Below are positions 1 through 7,814 of a stretch of DNA of 35,217 nucleotides, one piece after another (position 1 is the first letter of the stretch; every line of letters begins with the position of its first letter). Origin of the DNA: an uncultured bacterium (GTDB taxonomy: Bacteria > Desulfobacterota > Desulfobaccia > Desulfobaccales > 0-14-0-80-60-11); contig CALEAV010000053.1 in the NCBI GenBank assembly GCA_937943575.1, forward strand, positions 1-35,217, written 5' to 3'. A program made the position numbers and the translations under genes. The notes beneath the pieces were generated by a model. The model saw only the letters and a program-made list of their open reading frames with translations. It was not told the DNA's origin and ran no database searches.

Positions 1-946
1 TGCTGCTGATGAGGGGCACCCCCATGGCCAGCATCTCCTTGGCGGCAAAGGAGGAGGTCTCTACCGCGTCACTCAAAATGAAGCCCACATCGAAGAGGGA
101 GATGACCGGCCGCACGTCCGCCCGATAGCCCCCGAAGATGAAGTCCTGTTCTATCCCCAACTCCCGGGCCAGGGCCATCAGGCGGCGGCCATTGGCCTCA
201 TCCCCCAGCACCAGGATCTTGGCCGGGCGGCTCAAATTGGCCTTGGCAAAAGCCCGCAGGAACTGATCCACCCGCTTGTAGCGGCCGGTGCCGGCTACAG
301 AGCCGAAGACGAAGTCCCCCTCCTGAATCCCCAGCTCCCGGGCGGTATCCCCCTGCCGAGGCCACGGGCGAAAATACCCCAGATCCACGCCGTTGGGGAT
401 GACCACGGCATTTTCGAGCCGTCCCTTGGCCCCGCTCTGCTCATATTGGGGTTGGGAGACGAAGATGTTGGCTTGGGTCCACCGGTGGTCCAGGAGCCAA
501 TGCACCGGGTCCCGGCGGAGCGGCCGGAAGTTGTGCCGGGTGCGCACCAGGGGCACAGGCTGCCGGAAGAGAAGCTTCCAGTAAGCGGCAATCCAATGAT
601 CCCGGGAACCGTTGGTGTGGAGCAGATCGAAGGGGAAATCCCGATGGACGGCCTGCAACCGGAAAATGCTCTGCAAGATGCCGGTGATTTCCCTCGCCGA
701 ACCGGGAAAACTCACCTCATAATACTTGATCCCCGCTTCCTGGGCCCAGCGGCTCAGAGTGGAGCCCGGCGGGCTGGCCAGGGCCAGGCGGAACTCCTGG
801 GCCAGAGCACTGCCAAAGAGGCTCCGGATATAGGTATTGTGCCCCCCGCCGTAACTGGGACTGGGATGGAAGTTGGTGATCAAAACGGAATACCTCGTGC
901 CTCTTCCCGGGTGGTCGGTTTTCTCAGCGCATCCCTGAGCCGTCAT
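1..946 (-). CDS. GT-B glycosyltransferase, family 4 type (3' end outside window)
   Basis: The frame is open from ATG at 946 to the window edge, giving 315 residues of a retaining GT-B glycosyltransferase that moves a sugar from a nucleotide donor onto a glycan or lipid acceptor in the cytoplasm. Seen: a glycine-rich N-terminal loop (SYGGGHNTYI, about 31-40), the inter-domain VVIPNGVDLGYFRP segment (181-194), the donor-domain GSVAGTGRYKRVD segment (215-227) and an E-x7-E motif (Glu296 and Glu304, ending KEMLAMGVPLIS) typical of GT4. The start is uncertain. ATG 946 lies 11 bases after the nuoD stop with a weak ribosome site; TTG 883, just before LITNFHP, has a GAGG-like site and would fit family N-termini better. 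It is co-oriented with and tightly spaced behind nuoD, but has no obvious functional link to complex I. Sugar donor and acceptor cannot be told. Family call is firm. Confidence 0.85.
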   Translation of the reverse strand, partial: MTAQGCAEKTDHPGRGTRYSVLITNFHPSPSYGGGHNTYIRSLFGSALAQEFRLALASPPGSTLSRWAQEAGIKYYEVSFPGSAREITGILQSIFRLQAVHRDFPFDLLHTNGSRDHWIAAYWKLLFRQPVPLVRTRHNFRPLRRDPVHWLLDHRWTQANIFVSQPQYEQSGAKGRLENAVVIPNGVDLGYFRPWPRQGDTARELGIQEGDFVFGSVAGTGRYKRVDQFLRAFAKANLSRPAKILVLGDEANGRRLMALARELGIEQDFIFGGYRADVRPVISLFDVGFILSDAVETSSFAAKEMLAMGVPLISS

Positions 947-957
947 TCAGGCTGCGC

Positions 958-2151
958 TTAGCAGTCCACGTCCGCCAGGACGATATCCATGGTGCCGATC
1001 AAGGCGATGAGGTCGGCCAGGAGCCTCCCCCGGGCCAGCTTGTCGGTGGCGTTCAGCACCACAAAGGAGGGCCGGCGGATCTTCACTCTCCAGGGCCGGC
1101 CGCTGCCGTCGCTGACGATGTAAAAGCCCATCTCGCCCTTGGGCGCTTCGATGGCCTGATAGACCTCGCCCTTGGGCGGGGTCACCCCCTCCTGAATGAG
1201 CTTGAAGTGATTGATGAGGGCGGCGATGTCGGTATAGACCTTCTCCTTGGGCGGCAGGGAGATGCGGGGGTCGTCCACCTTGATGTCGCCCTTGGGGAGC
1301 TTCTCCAGGGCCTGGCGCACGATCTTGGCGGACTCCAGCATCTCCTGCATGCGCACCAGATAGCGGGAATAGACGTCGCCCTCCCGGGTGCCCAAAGGAA
1401 TGTTGAAATCAAAATCCTCGTAGCTGGAGTAGGGGTTGTCCCGCCGAAGGTCCCAGTCCACCCCGGAGCCCCGGGCCATGGGGCCGGACCAGCCGTAGTC
1501 CAGGCACTCCTCCCTGGTCATCACCCCCACGCCCACGGTGCGCTTCTTCCAGATGGGGTTTTCCGTGAGCAGGGTGTCGTAGTCCTTCCACTTGGTGGGG
1601 AAGTCCTTGACGAAGGCCAGCGCCTCCGGGACAAAGCCCTCGGGCAGGTCCGCCGCCACCCCGCCGATGCGGAAGTAGGCCGGGAACATGCGGCCGCCGG
1701 AGACCATCTCGCACAGGTCCATGATCTTTTCCCGCTCCCGGAAGCCATAAAAGAGCGGGGTCATGGCCCCCAGGTCGTGGGCGTGGGTCCCCAGCCAGAA
1801 GATATGGGAGGCGATCCGGGTGAGCTCGGCAATGATCACCCGGATGTACTGGGCCCGCTTGGGGACCTCGATGCCCAGGAGTTTCTCCACCGCCAGGCAG
1901 AAGCCGAAGTTGTTGACCTCCCCGGCCAGGTAGTCCAGCCGGTTCATCAGGGGGATGCACTGGTGGTAGGTGCGGTTTTCGCAGAGCTTCTCGATGCCCC
2001 GGTGGAGGTAGCCCAGATCGGGCATGGCCCGGACGATGACCTCGCCGTCCAGCTCCACCAGCACCCGGAGCACCCCGTGGGTGCTGGGGTGGGAGGGCCC
2101 CACATTGAGGAGCATGGTGTCGTATTGTCTTTCAGGCAGCACGGGTGTCAT
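958..2151 (-). CDS. nuoD: NADH-quinone oxidoreductase subunit D
   Basis: Subunit D (49 kDa homologue, 397 residues, normal length) of the peripheral arm of complex I. With NuoB and NuoC it forms the quinone-binding module that receives electrons from cluster N2. Seen: the conserved VGPSHPSTHGVLR start (residues 17-29), RGIEKLCENRTYHQ (51-64), NRLDYLAGEVNN (70-81), and the C-terminal EAPKGEMGFYIVSDG and LIGTMDIVLADVDC segments. NuoD descends from [NiFe]-hydrogenase large subunits but here ends without a metal-binding CxxC, as expected for complex I. The ATG start has AAGGA 7 bases upstream. It follows nuoC by 32 bases in the order A-B-C-D, with C and D as separate genes rather than the fused nuoCD of enterobacteria. 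Confidence 0.97.
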   Translation of the reverse strand: MTPVLPERQYDTMLLNVGPSHPSTHGVLRVLVELDGEVIVRAMPDLGYLHRGIEKLCENRTYHQCIPLMNRLDYLAGEVNNFGFCLAVEKLLGIEVPKRAQYIRVIIAELTRIASHIFWLGTHAHDLGAMTPLFYGFREREKIMDLCEMVSGGRMFPAYFRIGGVAADLPEGFVPEALAFVKDFPTKWKDYDTLLTENPIWKKRTVGVGVMTREECLDYGWSGPMARGSGVDWDLRRDNPYSSYEDFDFNIPLGTREGDVYSRYLVRMQEMLESAKIVRQALEKLPKGDIKVDDPRISLPPKEKVYTDIAALINHFKLIQEGVTPPKGEVYQAIEAPKGEMGFYIVSDGSGRPWRVKIRRPSFVVLNATDKLARGRLLADLIALIGTMDIVLADVDC

Positions 2152-2183
2152 AGTCGCATCCTTGACCTGGGTGGCTCAAAGCC

Positions 2184-2636
2184 TCACTGCCCCCGCTGGG
2201 GGAACTCCTTCCGCAAGGGGAAGCCCACAAAGTCCTCGGGCAGGAGGATCCGCTTCAGATTGGGGTGGCCCTTGAAGACGATGCCCATGAGGTCATAGGC
2301 CTCCCGCTCGTGGAAATCGGCGGTGCTGAACACACTCACCACCGAGTCGATGACCGGGGCCGCCCCCGGCAGCAGGCATTTCAGGGTGAGCCGGTCCCGA
2401 TAGCGGTGGGAGTAGAGATTGTAGACCACCCCGAAGCGGGGTTCGGCGGGGTGGTAGTCCACCGCGGCGATCATGGAAAGGTACTTGTAGCCCATCTCCG
2501 GGGCGTCCCGGAGGGCGGTGAGGATGGCCCGGATGGCCTTGGGGTTGACCACGATGGTGGTGTCGCCCCGGAATTCCACCACCTCCTGGACGTCCTCGGG
2601 AAAGCGTTCCTGCAAGAACTCAATTGCCCGGTGCAT
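2184..2636 (-). CDS. nuoC: NADH-quinone oxidoreductase subunit C
   Basis: Subunit C (30 kDa homologue, 150 residues) of complex I, a peripheral-arm scaffold that packs against NuoD and NuoB. The family signature is at the C-terminus: FSTADFHEREAYDLMGI, then FKGHPNLKRILLPEDF and GFPLRKEFP. The N-terminal half (FRGDTTIVV, LRDAPEMGYKYLSMIAAVDY) also matches the family. The ATG overlaps the nuoB stop by one base (TGATG), so translation is probably coupled. A strong AAGGAGG lies 7 bases upstream, inside nuoB. Confidence 0.95.
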   Translation of the reverse strand: MHRAIEFLQERFPEDVQEVVEFRGDTTIVVNPKAIRAILTALRDAPEMGYKYLSMIAAVDYHPAEPRFGVVYNLYSHRYRDRLTLKCLLPGAAPVIDSVVSVFSTADFHEREAYDLMGIVFKGHPNLKRILLPEDFVGFPLRKEFPQRGQ

Positions 2637-3151
2637 CAGGCCGCCTCCTTCCGGGCCGCCAGTTTCTCCCGGTACTGCTGGGTGAGGAAGGGGTCCCTGA
2701 GGATCTTTTCATGCAGCTTGAGAATGCCGTAGAGCAGGCCCTCCGGCCGGGGCGGGCAGCCGGGGATGTAAACGTCCACCGGCAGATATTGGTCGATGCC
2801 CTGCACCACCGCGTAGGAATCGAAAATCCCGCCGGAACAGGCGCAGGCCCCCATGGCGATGACCCACTTGGGCTCGCTCATCTGGTCGTAGACCCGCTGG
2901 ATGGCCGGCATCATCTTCTTGGTGACGGTGCCGGCGATGATGATGAGGTCGGCCTGCCGGGGGCTGGCCCGGAAGGCCTCCATGCCGAAGCGGGCGATGT
3001 CCCAGCGGTTGGCCGCGGTGACGATCATCTCGATGGCGCAGCAGGCCAAGCCGAAGGTGGCCGGCCACAGGCTGCTCTTCCTGGCCCAGTCCACCAGCTT
3101 CTCCAGCGAGGTGGTGAGGATGTTGTAACCCAGATGTTCTTCAATACCCAT
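2636..3151 (-). CDS. nuoB: NADH-quinone oxidoreductase subunit B (N2 cluster)
   Basis: Subunit B (171 residues) of complex I. It carries the [4Fe-4S] cluster N2, the last carrier before quinone. The ligands are visible: the unusual tandem Cys37-Cys38 (GLACCAIEM), Cys103 in the MGACACSGG motif and Cys132 in PGCPPRPEG. Cys105 is an additional, non-ligand cysteine. Length and motifs are normal and nothing suggests a hydrogenase small subunit instead. The ATG is preceded by a GGAG-type site 7 bases upstream. The 92-base gap to nuoA is the longest between subunit genes in the A-D run. Confidence 0.97.
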   Translation of the reverse strand: MGIEEHLGYNILTTSLEKLVDWARKSSLWPATFGLACCAIEMIVTAANRWDIARFGMEAFRASPRQADLIIIAGTVTKKMMPAIQRVYDQMSEPKWVIAMGACACSGGIFDSYAVVQGIDQYLPVDVYIPGCPPRPEGLLYGILKLHEKILRDPFLTQQYREKLAARKEAA

Positions 3152-3243
3152 GCACAGGCTCCATCAGGCGGAATGACCGCCTTTGCTGGGTGGGCGGGGG
3201 GTGATGCCTCCCGCCGGCGGCCGAGGGGGGCCTCAGGCCGGGC

Positions 3244-3600
3244 TCATTCCCATTCCAGGGCGCCCTTGCCCCAGACGTAGACCAGGCCCACGACCAGGAC
3301 AAAGATGAAGATGGCCATCTCCACGAAGCCGAACCACCCCAGTTGCTTGAAGACCACGCCCCAGGGATAGAGGAAGATGGCCTCCACGTCGAACACGATA
3401 AAAAACATGGCGATGACGTAGAACCGCACATGGTAACGGCTGCGGGCATCGCCGATGGGGTCCATGCCGCACTCGTAGGGCAGGTCCTTGGAGGGGAAGT
3501 GCTTCTTCTTGCCCAAGAGCTCGGAGAGGAGCACGATGAGCCCCACCAGGCCGGCGGCAATGACCATGTAGATGAGGATGGGCAGATAGCTGATCAACAT
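3244..3600 (-). CDS. nuoA: NADH-quinone oxidoreductase subunit A
   Basis: Small membrane subunit A (118 residues) of complex I, located at the junction of the peripheral and membrane arms. Three hydrophobic helices are visible (about residues 5-28, 60-80 and 86-108). The family signature loop lies between the first two: DLPYECGMDP (39-48) with the conserved Cys44, followed by RYHVRFYVIAMFFIVFDVEA with the conserved acidic pair near the second helix. The ATG has an AAGG-type site upstream. nuoA follows nuoEF by 79 bases containing a GC-rich hairpin. It is the only membrane subunit in the window; H, J, K, L, M and N must be encoded elsewhere. Confidence 0.96.
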   Translation of the reverse strand: MLISYLPILIYMVIAAGLVGLIVLLSELLGKKKHFPSKDLPYECGMDPIGDARSRYHVRFYVIAMFFIVFDVEAIFLYPWGVVFKQLGWFGFVEMAIFIFVLVVGLVYVWGKGALEWE

Positions 3601-3636
3601 AGCATGACCTTTAACCGAGATCGTTCAGCCTTCAGG

Positions 3637-3661
3637 CCGGGGGCCGGGGGTGTGCCCCCGG
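3637..3661. other. GC-rich hairpin between nuoEF and nuoA
   Basis: Perfect 8-bp inverted repeat CCGGGGGC (3637-3644) / GCCCCCGG (3654-3661) with a 9-base loop, in the 79-base gap between nuoEF and nuoA. No T-run follows on either strand, so it is not a clear terminator. It could be an RNA-processing or stabilising stem that sets the ratio of nuoEF to nuoABCD transcripts. Confidence 0.45.
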
Positions 3662-3679
3662 GGCGGACCGGTCAGTGCT

Positions 3680-5539
3680 TCAGTGCGCCGCTGCGGCCTT
3701 TTCGTGCCGGAAGCAGGCGCCGGTGGGGCAGCGGCCCTCCAGGTGCGCCAGATAATCCGCCCGGAAGCGCTCCAGAGTGGTCTTGAGGAAGGCGTACGGG
3801 CTCCATCCCAGGGCGCAGTTGGCGCTCTCCGTCATGATCTTGGAGAGGGAGAGCATGCGCTCCAGATCGGCTTCGGTGGCGGTGCCCTCCGCCACTTTGC
3901 ACATCAGCTCGTAGAGCACCCGGGTGCCCCGGCGGCAGGGCAGGCAGAAGCCGCAGGACTCATGCTGGAAGAAGGAGAGCAGGCACTTGACCACGTCCAC
4001 GATGCAGGTGCTGTCGTCCAGGACCAGGTTGGTGCCGGAGCCCACCGCGCCCTCGATCTTCATCATGGCGGCGTATTCCAGGGGGGTGTCCGCCTGCTCC
4101 GGCAGGATGAAGCCGCAGGCGGCGCCCCCGGGCTGCACCGCCTTCAGGGCCCGGCCCTGGCGCACGCCGCCCCCGAACTGGTCGATGAGCTGCCGCAGGG
4201 GCAGGCCCATGTTGCACTCCACGATGCCGGGGCGGTTGACGTGGCCCACCACCTGGAAGATCTTGGTGCCGGCGGAATCCTGGGTGCCCTTGCTCTTGTA
4301 CCACTCGGCCCCCTTCTTGATGATTTCCGGCACGCTGGCCAGGGACTCCACGTTGTTGACGATGGTGGGCTTGTTCCACACCCCCACGGTGCCCGGGAAG
4401 GGCGGCTTCACCCGGGGATAGCCCCGCTGGCCCTCGATGGAGTTGATGAGGGCGGTCTCCTCGCCGCACACGTAGGAGCCGCCGCCGGTCTGGATCTGGA
4501 TGTGGAAGCTGAAACCGCTCCCCAGGATGTTGTCGCCCAGGAAGCCCCGCTCCAGGGCCTGGTTGATGGCGTTCTGCAGCCGGTACATGGAGAGGTAGTA
4601 CTCACCCCGGACGTAGATGTAGCCGAAGTTGGCCCCCACCGCATAGCCGGCGATGATCATGCCCTCGATCACCCGGTGGGGGTCGCCCTCCATGATGTAG
4701 CGGTCCTTGATGGTGCCGGGCTCGCCTTCGTCGGCGTTGCAGATGATGTATTTGGGGAAGACCTTGAGGGGCCGGGTGAAGGACCACTTGAGCCCGGTGG
4801 GGAAGCCGGCGCCGCCCCGGCCCCGGAGGCCCGACTCCTTGACCACGTTCACCACGTCCTCGTCGGTCATGCTGAGGGCCTTTTTCAGCCCCTCATAGCC
4901 CCCCCGGGCCAGGTAGTCGTCGATGCTCATGGGGTCGATCTGATCGACGTTCTGCAACAGCGGGGTCTCATCGGGGCTGGGGGGGTAGGCGCTCAAGGGG
5001 TTGGTGGTGCGCCGCAGCTGGGTGTAGTCCGGGGCCTTGCCGGCCCGGTAGTCGCCGAGGATCTGGCGGATCCTGTCCGGGGTGAGGTGGCCGTGCACCA
5101 CTTCGTTGATCTGCATGGCCGGCGCCACCTCGCACACCCCCAGGCAGGCGGTGAGCTCCAGGGTGAAGAGGCCGTCAGAGGTGGTCCCACCCACCTCCAC
5201 GCCCAGCTCCTGTTTGAGGAAGCTCAGCATGTCCTCAGCCCCCAGCACATGGCAGGGCGGGGACTCGCACAGGCGGATGATGTATTTCCCCCGGGGCTGG
5301 GTGGAGAACATGGTGTAAAAACTGAGCACCCCGTAGAGATAGGGGTAAGGGATGTCCATGGTCTGGGAGACCAGCTGCAGGGCCTCCATGGGGAGCCAGT
5401 TGCCGCACAGACGCTGCACCTGATGCAGGGCGGGAAGCAATCCGCCCTTGATCTGCCGGAAGCGGCTGCAGACGTCCTTGATACCGGCCACCTGGTCGGG
5501 ACTCAGGGGAGCACTGACGGGGCGCTTGATTTCCAGCAT
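3680..5539 (-). CDS. nuoEF: Fused NADH-quinone oxidoreductase subunits E and F
   Basis: A single 619-residue frame joins two subunits that are usually separate and form the NADH-oxidising tip of complex I. Residues 1 to about 165 are NuoE (thioredoxin-like, [2Fe-2S]) with ligands Cys91, Cys96, Cys132 and Cys136 (CESPPC, CLGVC). Residues about 190-619 are NuoF. It has the flavin/NADH region GLRGRGGAGFPTG (238-250) and ADEGEPGTIKDRY (269-281), the GGGSYVCGEETALI segment (352-365), and [4Fe-4S] ligands Cys529, Cys532, Cys535 and Cys575. All metal ligands and nucleotide-binding motifs are intact, so the fusion looks active. It is first in the operon, upstream of nuoA, and nuoG is not adjacent. 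The ATG at 5539 has only a weak GGA-type ribosome site. Confidence 0.95.
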   Translation of the reverse strand: MLEIKRPVSAPLSPDQVAGIKDVCSRFRQIKGGLLPALHQVQRLCGNWLPMEALQLVSQTMDIPYPYLYGVLSFYTMFSTQPRGKYIIRLCESPPCHVLGAEDMLSFLKQELGVEVGGTTSDGLFTLELTACLGVCEVAPAMQINEVVHGHLTPDRIRQILGDYRAGKAPDYTQLRRTTNPLSAYPPSPDETPLLQNVDQIDPMSIDDYLARGGYEGLKKALSMTDEDVVNVVKESGLRGRGGAGFPTGLKWSFTRPLKVFPKYIICNADEGEPGTIKDRYIMEGDPHRVIEGMIIAGYAVGANFGYIYVRGEYYLSMYRLQNAINQALERGFLGDNILGSGFSFHIQIQTGGGSYVCGEETALINSIEGQRGYPRVKPPFPGTVGVWNKPTIVNNVESLASVPEIIKKGAEWYKSKGTQDSAGTKIFQVVGHVNRPGIVECNMGLPLRQLIDQFGGGVRQGRALKAVQPGGAACGFILPEQADTPLEYAAMMKIEGAVGSGTNLVLDDSTCIVDVVKCLLSFFQHESCGFCLPCRRGTRVLYELMCKVAEGTATEADLERMLSLSKIMTESANCALGWSPYAFLKTTLERFRADYLAHLEGRCPTGACFRHEKAAAAH

Positions 5540-5561
5540 GATCCATCCACGGGAGAGAAAA

Positions 5562-5579
5562 TTGTGAAAATTTTCTTAA
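5562..5579 (-). promoter_or_regulatory. Rex-like operator upstream of nuoEF
   Basis: The plus strand reads TTGTGAA-AATT-TTCTTAA. The known consensus of the NAD(H)-sensing repressor Rex is TTGTGAA-N4-TTCACAA, so 12 of 14 fixed positions match. The site lies about 4-21 bases after the predicted start point of the nuo promoter, where bound repressor would block transcription and be released at high NADH/NAD+. A 7-bp inverted repeat (GAAAATT/AATTTTC, 5557-5575) overlaps it. No rex gene is in the window. Confidence 0.55.
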
Positions 5580-5588
5580 TTCCCGTCC

Positions 5589-5617
5589 TTTTTAATCCCA
5601 TCGCCGGAGGGTGTCAA
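5589..5617 (-). promoter_or_regulatory. Sigma-70 promoter of the nuo operon
   Basis: On the minus strand, TTGACA (5617-5612) and TAAAAA (5594-5589) are separated by exactly 17 bases, in an AT-rich island within GC-rich DNA. The predicted start point is near 5582, leaving a leader of about 40 bases before the nuoEF ATG. Confidence 0.75.
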
Positions 5618-5692
5618 GAATTTTTTTGGGGAAAATCCCAACAGCCGTCCACGGGGGTTCGGCGAGGCCCCACCGGGCCGGGGGGCCGGCCG

Positions 5693-6286
5693 CTATCTGC
5701 GTTTAGGCAGGCGCAGGGCGTGGAGGCCGAGGGCCTTGAGCCAGGCGGCGCTCTCCCGGAGCACCATGCGGGTGAGCCAGAGATAGCGGCGCGCCTCCCA
5801 GTAGTGGCGCATCAGCCCCGGGGCCGCCAGGGGATGGAGGGTGACGGGGTGGGGCCGGAAGTGGCGCCGGAAGAGGAAAAGCGCCCGTCTCAGGTGCAGG
5901 CTGTCGCTCACCAGACCCACCTGCCGGAGGCCCAGATCCAGCACCAGCGGCAAAAGCTGCACCGCGGCGGCCTGGGTGTTGCGGCTTTTCTCCTCCAGGA
6001 TGAGGCGGGTCTCCAGGTAGTCCCGCAGGGGCGGCCCACCCTGCTCCTCGGCCCACTGCCGGGCCGCCGCGGCCATGGCCCCCGCTTCAGTGAGCCCCGG
6101 CAGCCCCGGAACAGAGGCGGGGCCGCCGGACAGCAACAGATACGGCCGGCCAGCCTGGGCCTGCCACAGGGCGAGGCCATAAAGCAACCGGGCCCGGGCG
6201 ATGCGGCCGGGGCGGCCTTCCGGGTTCAGCTTGGCCCCCAAAACGATGAGGCCGTCCAGGGGCGGCAGGCTCTCAGGCCGCAGCAT
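5693..6286 (-). CDS. DUF218 / YdcF-ElyC-SanA family protein
   Basis: A 197-residue protein of the DUF218 family, a Rossmann-like fold. Members such as ElyC and SanA affect envelope integrity and others bind nucleotides; no reaction is settled for most. Seen: LIVLGAKLNPEGRPGRIARAR near the N-terminus (family pattern: LGA then an Arg/R pair), YLLLSGG, E..AMAAAARQW, the LETRLILEEKSRNTQ segment (family pattern E.S.NT..NA) and GLVSDSLHLRRALFLFRR (family pattern SD..HL.RA). A membrane anchor is absent, so it may act in the cytoplasm. The ATG at 6286 was chosen because GGGGAG lies just upstream; a GTG at 6334 would add 16 proline/arginine-rich residues with no better site. It is co-oriented with the gene at 6413, 126 bases away. 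Confidence 0.8.
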   Translation of the reverse strand: MLRPESLPPLDGLIVLGAKLNPEGRPGRIARARLLYGLALWQAQAGRPYLLLSGGPASVPGLPGLTEAGAMAAAARQWAEEQGGPPLRDYLETRLILEEKSRNTQAAAVQLLPLVLDLGLRQVGLVSDSLHLRRALFLFRRHFRPHPVTLHPLAAPGLMRHYWEARRYLWLTRMVLRESAAWLKALGLHALRLPKRR

Positions 6287-6412
6287 GGTTCTCCCCGGGA
6301 CCGGGGGTGGGCGCCCCGGCCCTCTCCCCCACACCCTCTCCTGAGGCGGGGGAGGGACGTGGGAGGGGGATCGGGGGAGCCAGCGCCCCCTCAGGCCCCC
6401 CTCGGGAATGTC

Positions 6413-7144
6413 TCACCGCCGCTTCCGCCTCTCCTTGCGGGCGGCGGTCTTCCAGGCGGGTTCATCCCGCCGTTTGCCCTTGGGTTTGGGGGCCTCCTGC
6501 AGGAGGGCGGCCAAGTCGACCCGGAGCTCCCCGGGCACCGGCGGCGGCCCTGCGGGTTTGGGGGGCCGGGCGGTCTCCGGCACCGGCGGCGGGGCGCTGA
6601 GCTCCAGGAACCGGCGGGGCACCTCCCGGGCCAGGAAGAGCTCCCCCCCGTAGGCCGTGAAGCCCACGCCCTTCCTGGCCGCGGCCTGAGCCTGGACGGT
6701 CACCGGCACCGGCACCGGGGCCCGGCGCCTCCCCACCTTCAGGGCCATCTCCGGCGTCCGGGCCAGGATGAGCTCCTCCCCCGGGGGGGCCTTCAGTCCC
6801 TCCTCCCACACCCGGGCGTGGCTTTTGGGGGGGATGGCCAGGTAGAGGTATACCGGCACCGGCTCCTCCGGGCGACGCAACTTTGGCGGGGGCGGGATGA
6901 GGCTCCGGACCCGGTCGCCCGCAAGTTCAAGGGCGACGGGGCGTTGGAGCGCCGCCAGCTCTTCCAGGTGCTGCCGCCTCACCCAGGCCAGGCCCAACTC
7001 CCCCGCCAGGGCGGCGAGGAGCCTCTTTACCGGCACAAAGCCCGCCTCATCCAGGACCAGCCCCACCTCGTCGGGCCGGTGCCCCAGGACATACCTGAGG
7101 GCGCGGGCCAAATTAGCCAGATGCGGGGGGAGCTGGCCGGCCAT
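6413..7144 (-). CDS. Divergent RNA 2'-phosphotransferase (KptA/Tpt1)-like protein
   Basis: A 243-residue protein whose first 180 residues follow the KptA/Tpt1 plan. That family removes a 2'-phosphate from RNA with NAD+. Seen: LARALRYVLGHRPDEVGLVLDEAGFVPVKRLLAAL (12-46; family form LS..LRH.PE.IGL.LD..GW), RVRS (78-81; family RIRA), LKVGRRRAPVPV (136-147; family VGSR.G.PVV) and GELFLAREVPRRFL (167-180). Of the catalytic Arg-His-Arg-Arg set, His22, an Arg at 78/80 and Arg140 seem present, but the first Arg is Gly21. The NAD-contacting LYHGT and HVHLS motifs are replaced by LYLAI and ELILA. The tail (184-243) is proline-rich, then strongly basic (KERRKRR), suggesting nucleic-acid binding. ATG 7144 has AGGAGG 8 bases upstream. 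Probably not a standard KptA; it may be inactive or altered. The alignment is from memory. Confidence 0.6.
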   Translation of the reverse strand: MAGQLPPHLANLARALRYVLGHRPDEVGLVLDEAGFVPVKRLLAALAGELGLAWVRRQHLEELAALQRPVALELAGDRVRSLIPPPPKLRRPEEPVPVYLYLAIPPKSHARVWEEGLKAPPGEELILARTPEMALKVGRRRAPVPVPVTVQAQAAARKGVGFTAYGGELFLAREVPRRFLELSAPPPVPETARPPKPAGPPPVPGELRVDLAALLQEAPKPKGKRRDEPAWKTAARKERRKRR

Positions 7145-7247
7145 CCTCACCTCCTCCTTTCCCTGCGGACCTCGGGATATTCAAGCACTTCCCCCGGCGT
7201 TCGAAAAGACCAGAGAGGGGAGCAGTTGCCGCTGGGGTCCATGGCCG

Positions 7248-7814
7248 ATGAGGTGGACAAGGATTGCGCATCTTTGCTTTCTCCCGGTCCTGGCGGGTGC
7301 TCTCATGTCTCTTTGCTTCCGGACCGCCGCTTTTGCATCCGAAAAGTTCCCGATCCGTCTGTTTCACAGCGGGGATGACCGGGTCGGGAAAATGATCTAT
7401 CAGGAATTGACGCATCGGATAAAAAGCTCAGAATAGTTGAAGATCGCCTCAGAGGAAAATTCCGGGGTCAAAATTCTCTTAATGACCATGCCCCATCACG
7501 AAAGATTGGAGGATGTGGTATCCATATACGAAGTCATCTGGCGCGTGGAAATCCCTTACCATGAAGCATTCATCTCCATTTACCTGACAAGCATGCTGGG
7601 GTACTGTGGCAGCATGAAAATCAAAGAAAGCGTGCAAAAAATCCTGAAGACCACGGAGCGCCTCATCGCCGGCGAGATCGCCCGCCGGAGACCCCGTTCT
7701 GATCCCGCCTCCACCCAAGCGCGGCCAGCTCCATTTTACTACAAATTCCCCCCACCGTCCGGCAAGAAAGGCGGGGGGCGGTCCCCTGCGCCTTCCCACC
7801 CGTCCGCCGCTTGA
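7248..7814 (+). pseudogene. Small secreted protein gene interrupted by an in-frame amber codon
   Basis: From ATG 7248 the frame gives a clear signal peptide (basic start RWTR, hydrophobic core, cleavage after AFA at about residue 30) and then SEKFPIRLFHSGDDRVGK. It stops at TAG 7434-7436 after 62 residues. The same frame continues at once with LKIASEENSGVKILLMT, SIYEVIW, YLTSMLGYCGS and KESVQKILKTTERLI. The whole looks like one small exported protein ending in a YxT..xGxCG segment, a pattern I recall from uncharacterised proteobacterial proteins. The last 40 residues before the stop at 7814 are low-complexity and probably not original. Base composition is lower in GC than the neighbours. Either a pseudogene, a sequencing error or a suppressed amber codon. 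The ribosome site is weak. Confidence 0.55.

Noticed and set aside
446..961. Plus-strand frame of 171 codons at the window start
   Set aside because: It lies opposite the glycosyltransferase, whose frame is open to the window edge with GT4 motifs.
3650..7378. Plus-strand open frame of 1242 codons
   Set aside because: It is antisense to nuoEF, the DUF218 gene and the KptA-like gene. The translation is a low-complexity Gly/Ala/Pro/His mixture without family motifs. Long antisense frames are expected at this GC content.
7434..7436. Pyrrolysine read-through of the amber codon
   Set aside because: No supporting context: no methylamine genes, no pyl genes in the window, and the protein is not of a known pyrrolysine type. 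A nonsense mutation or read error is simpler.
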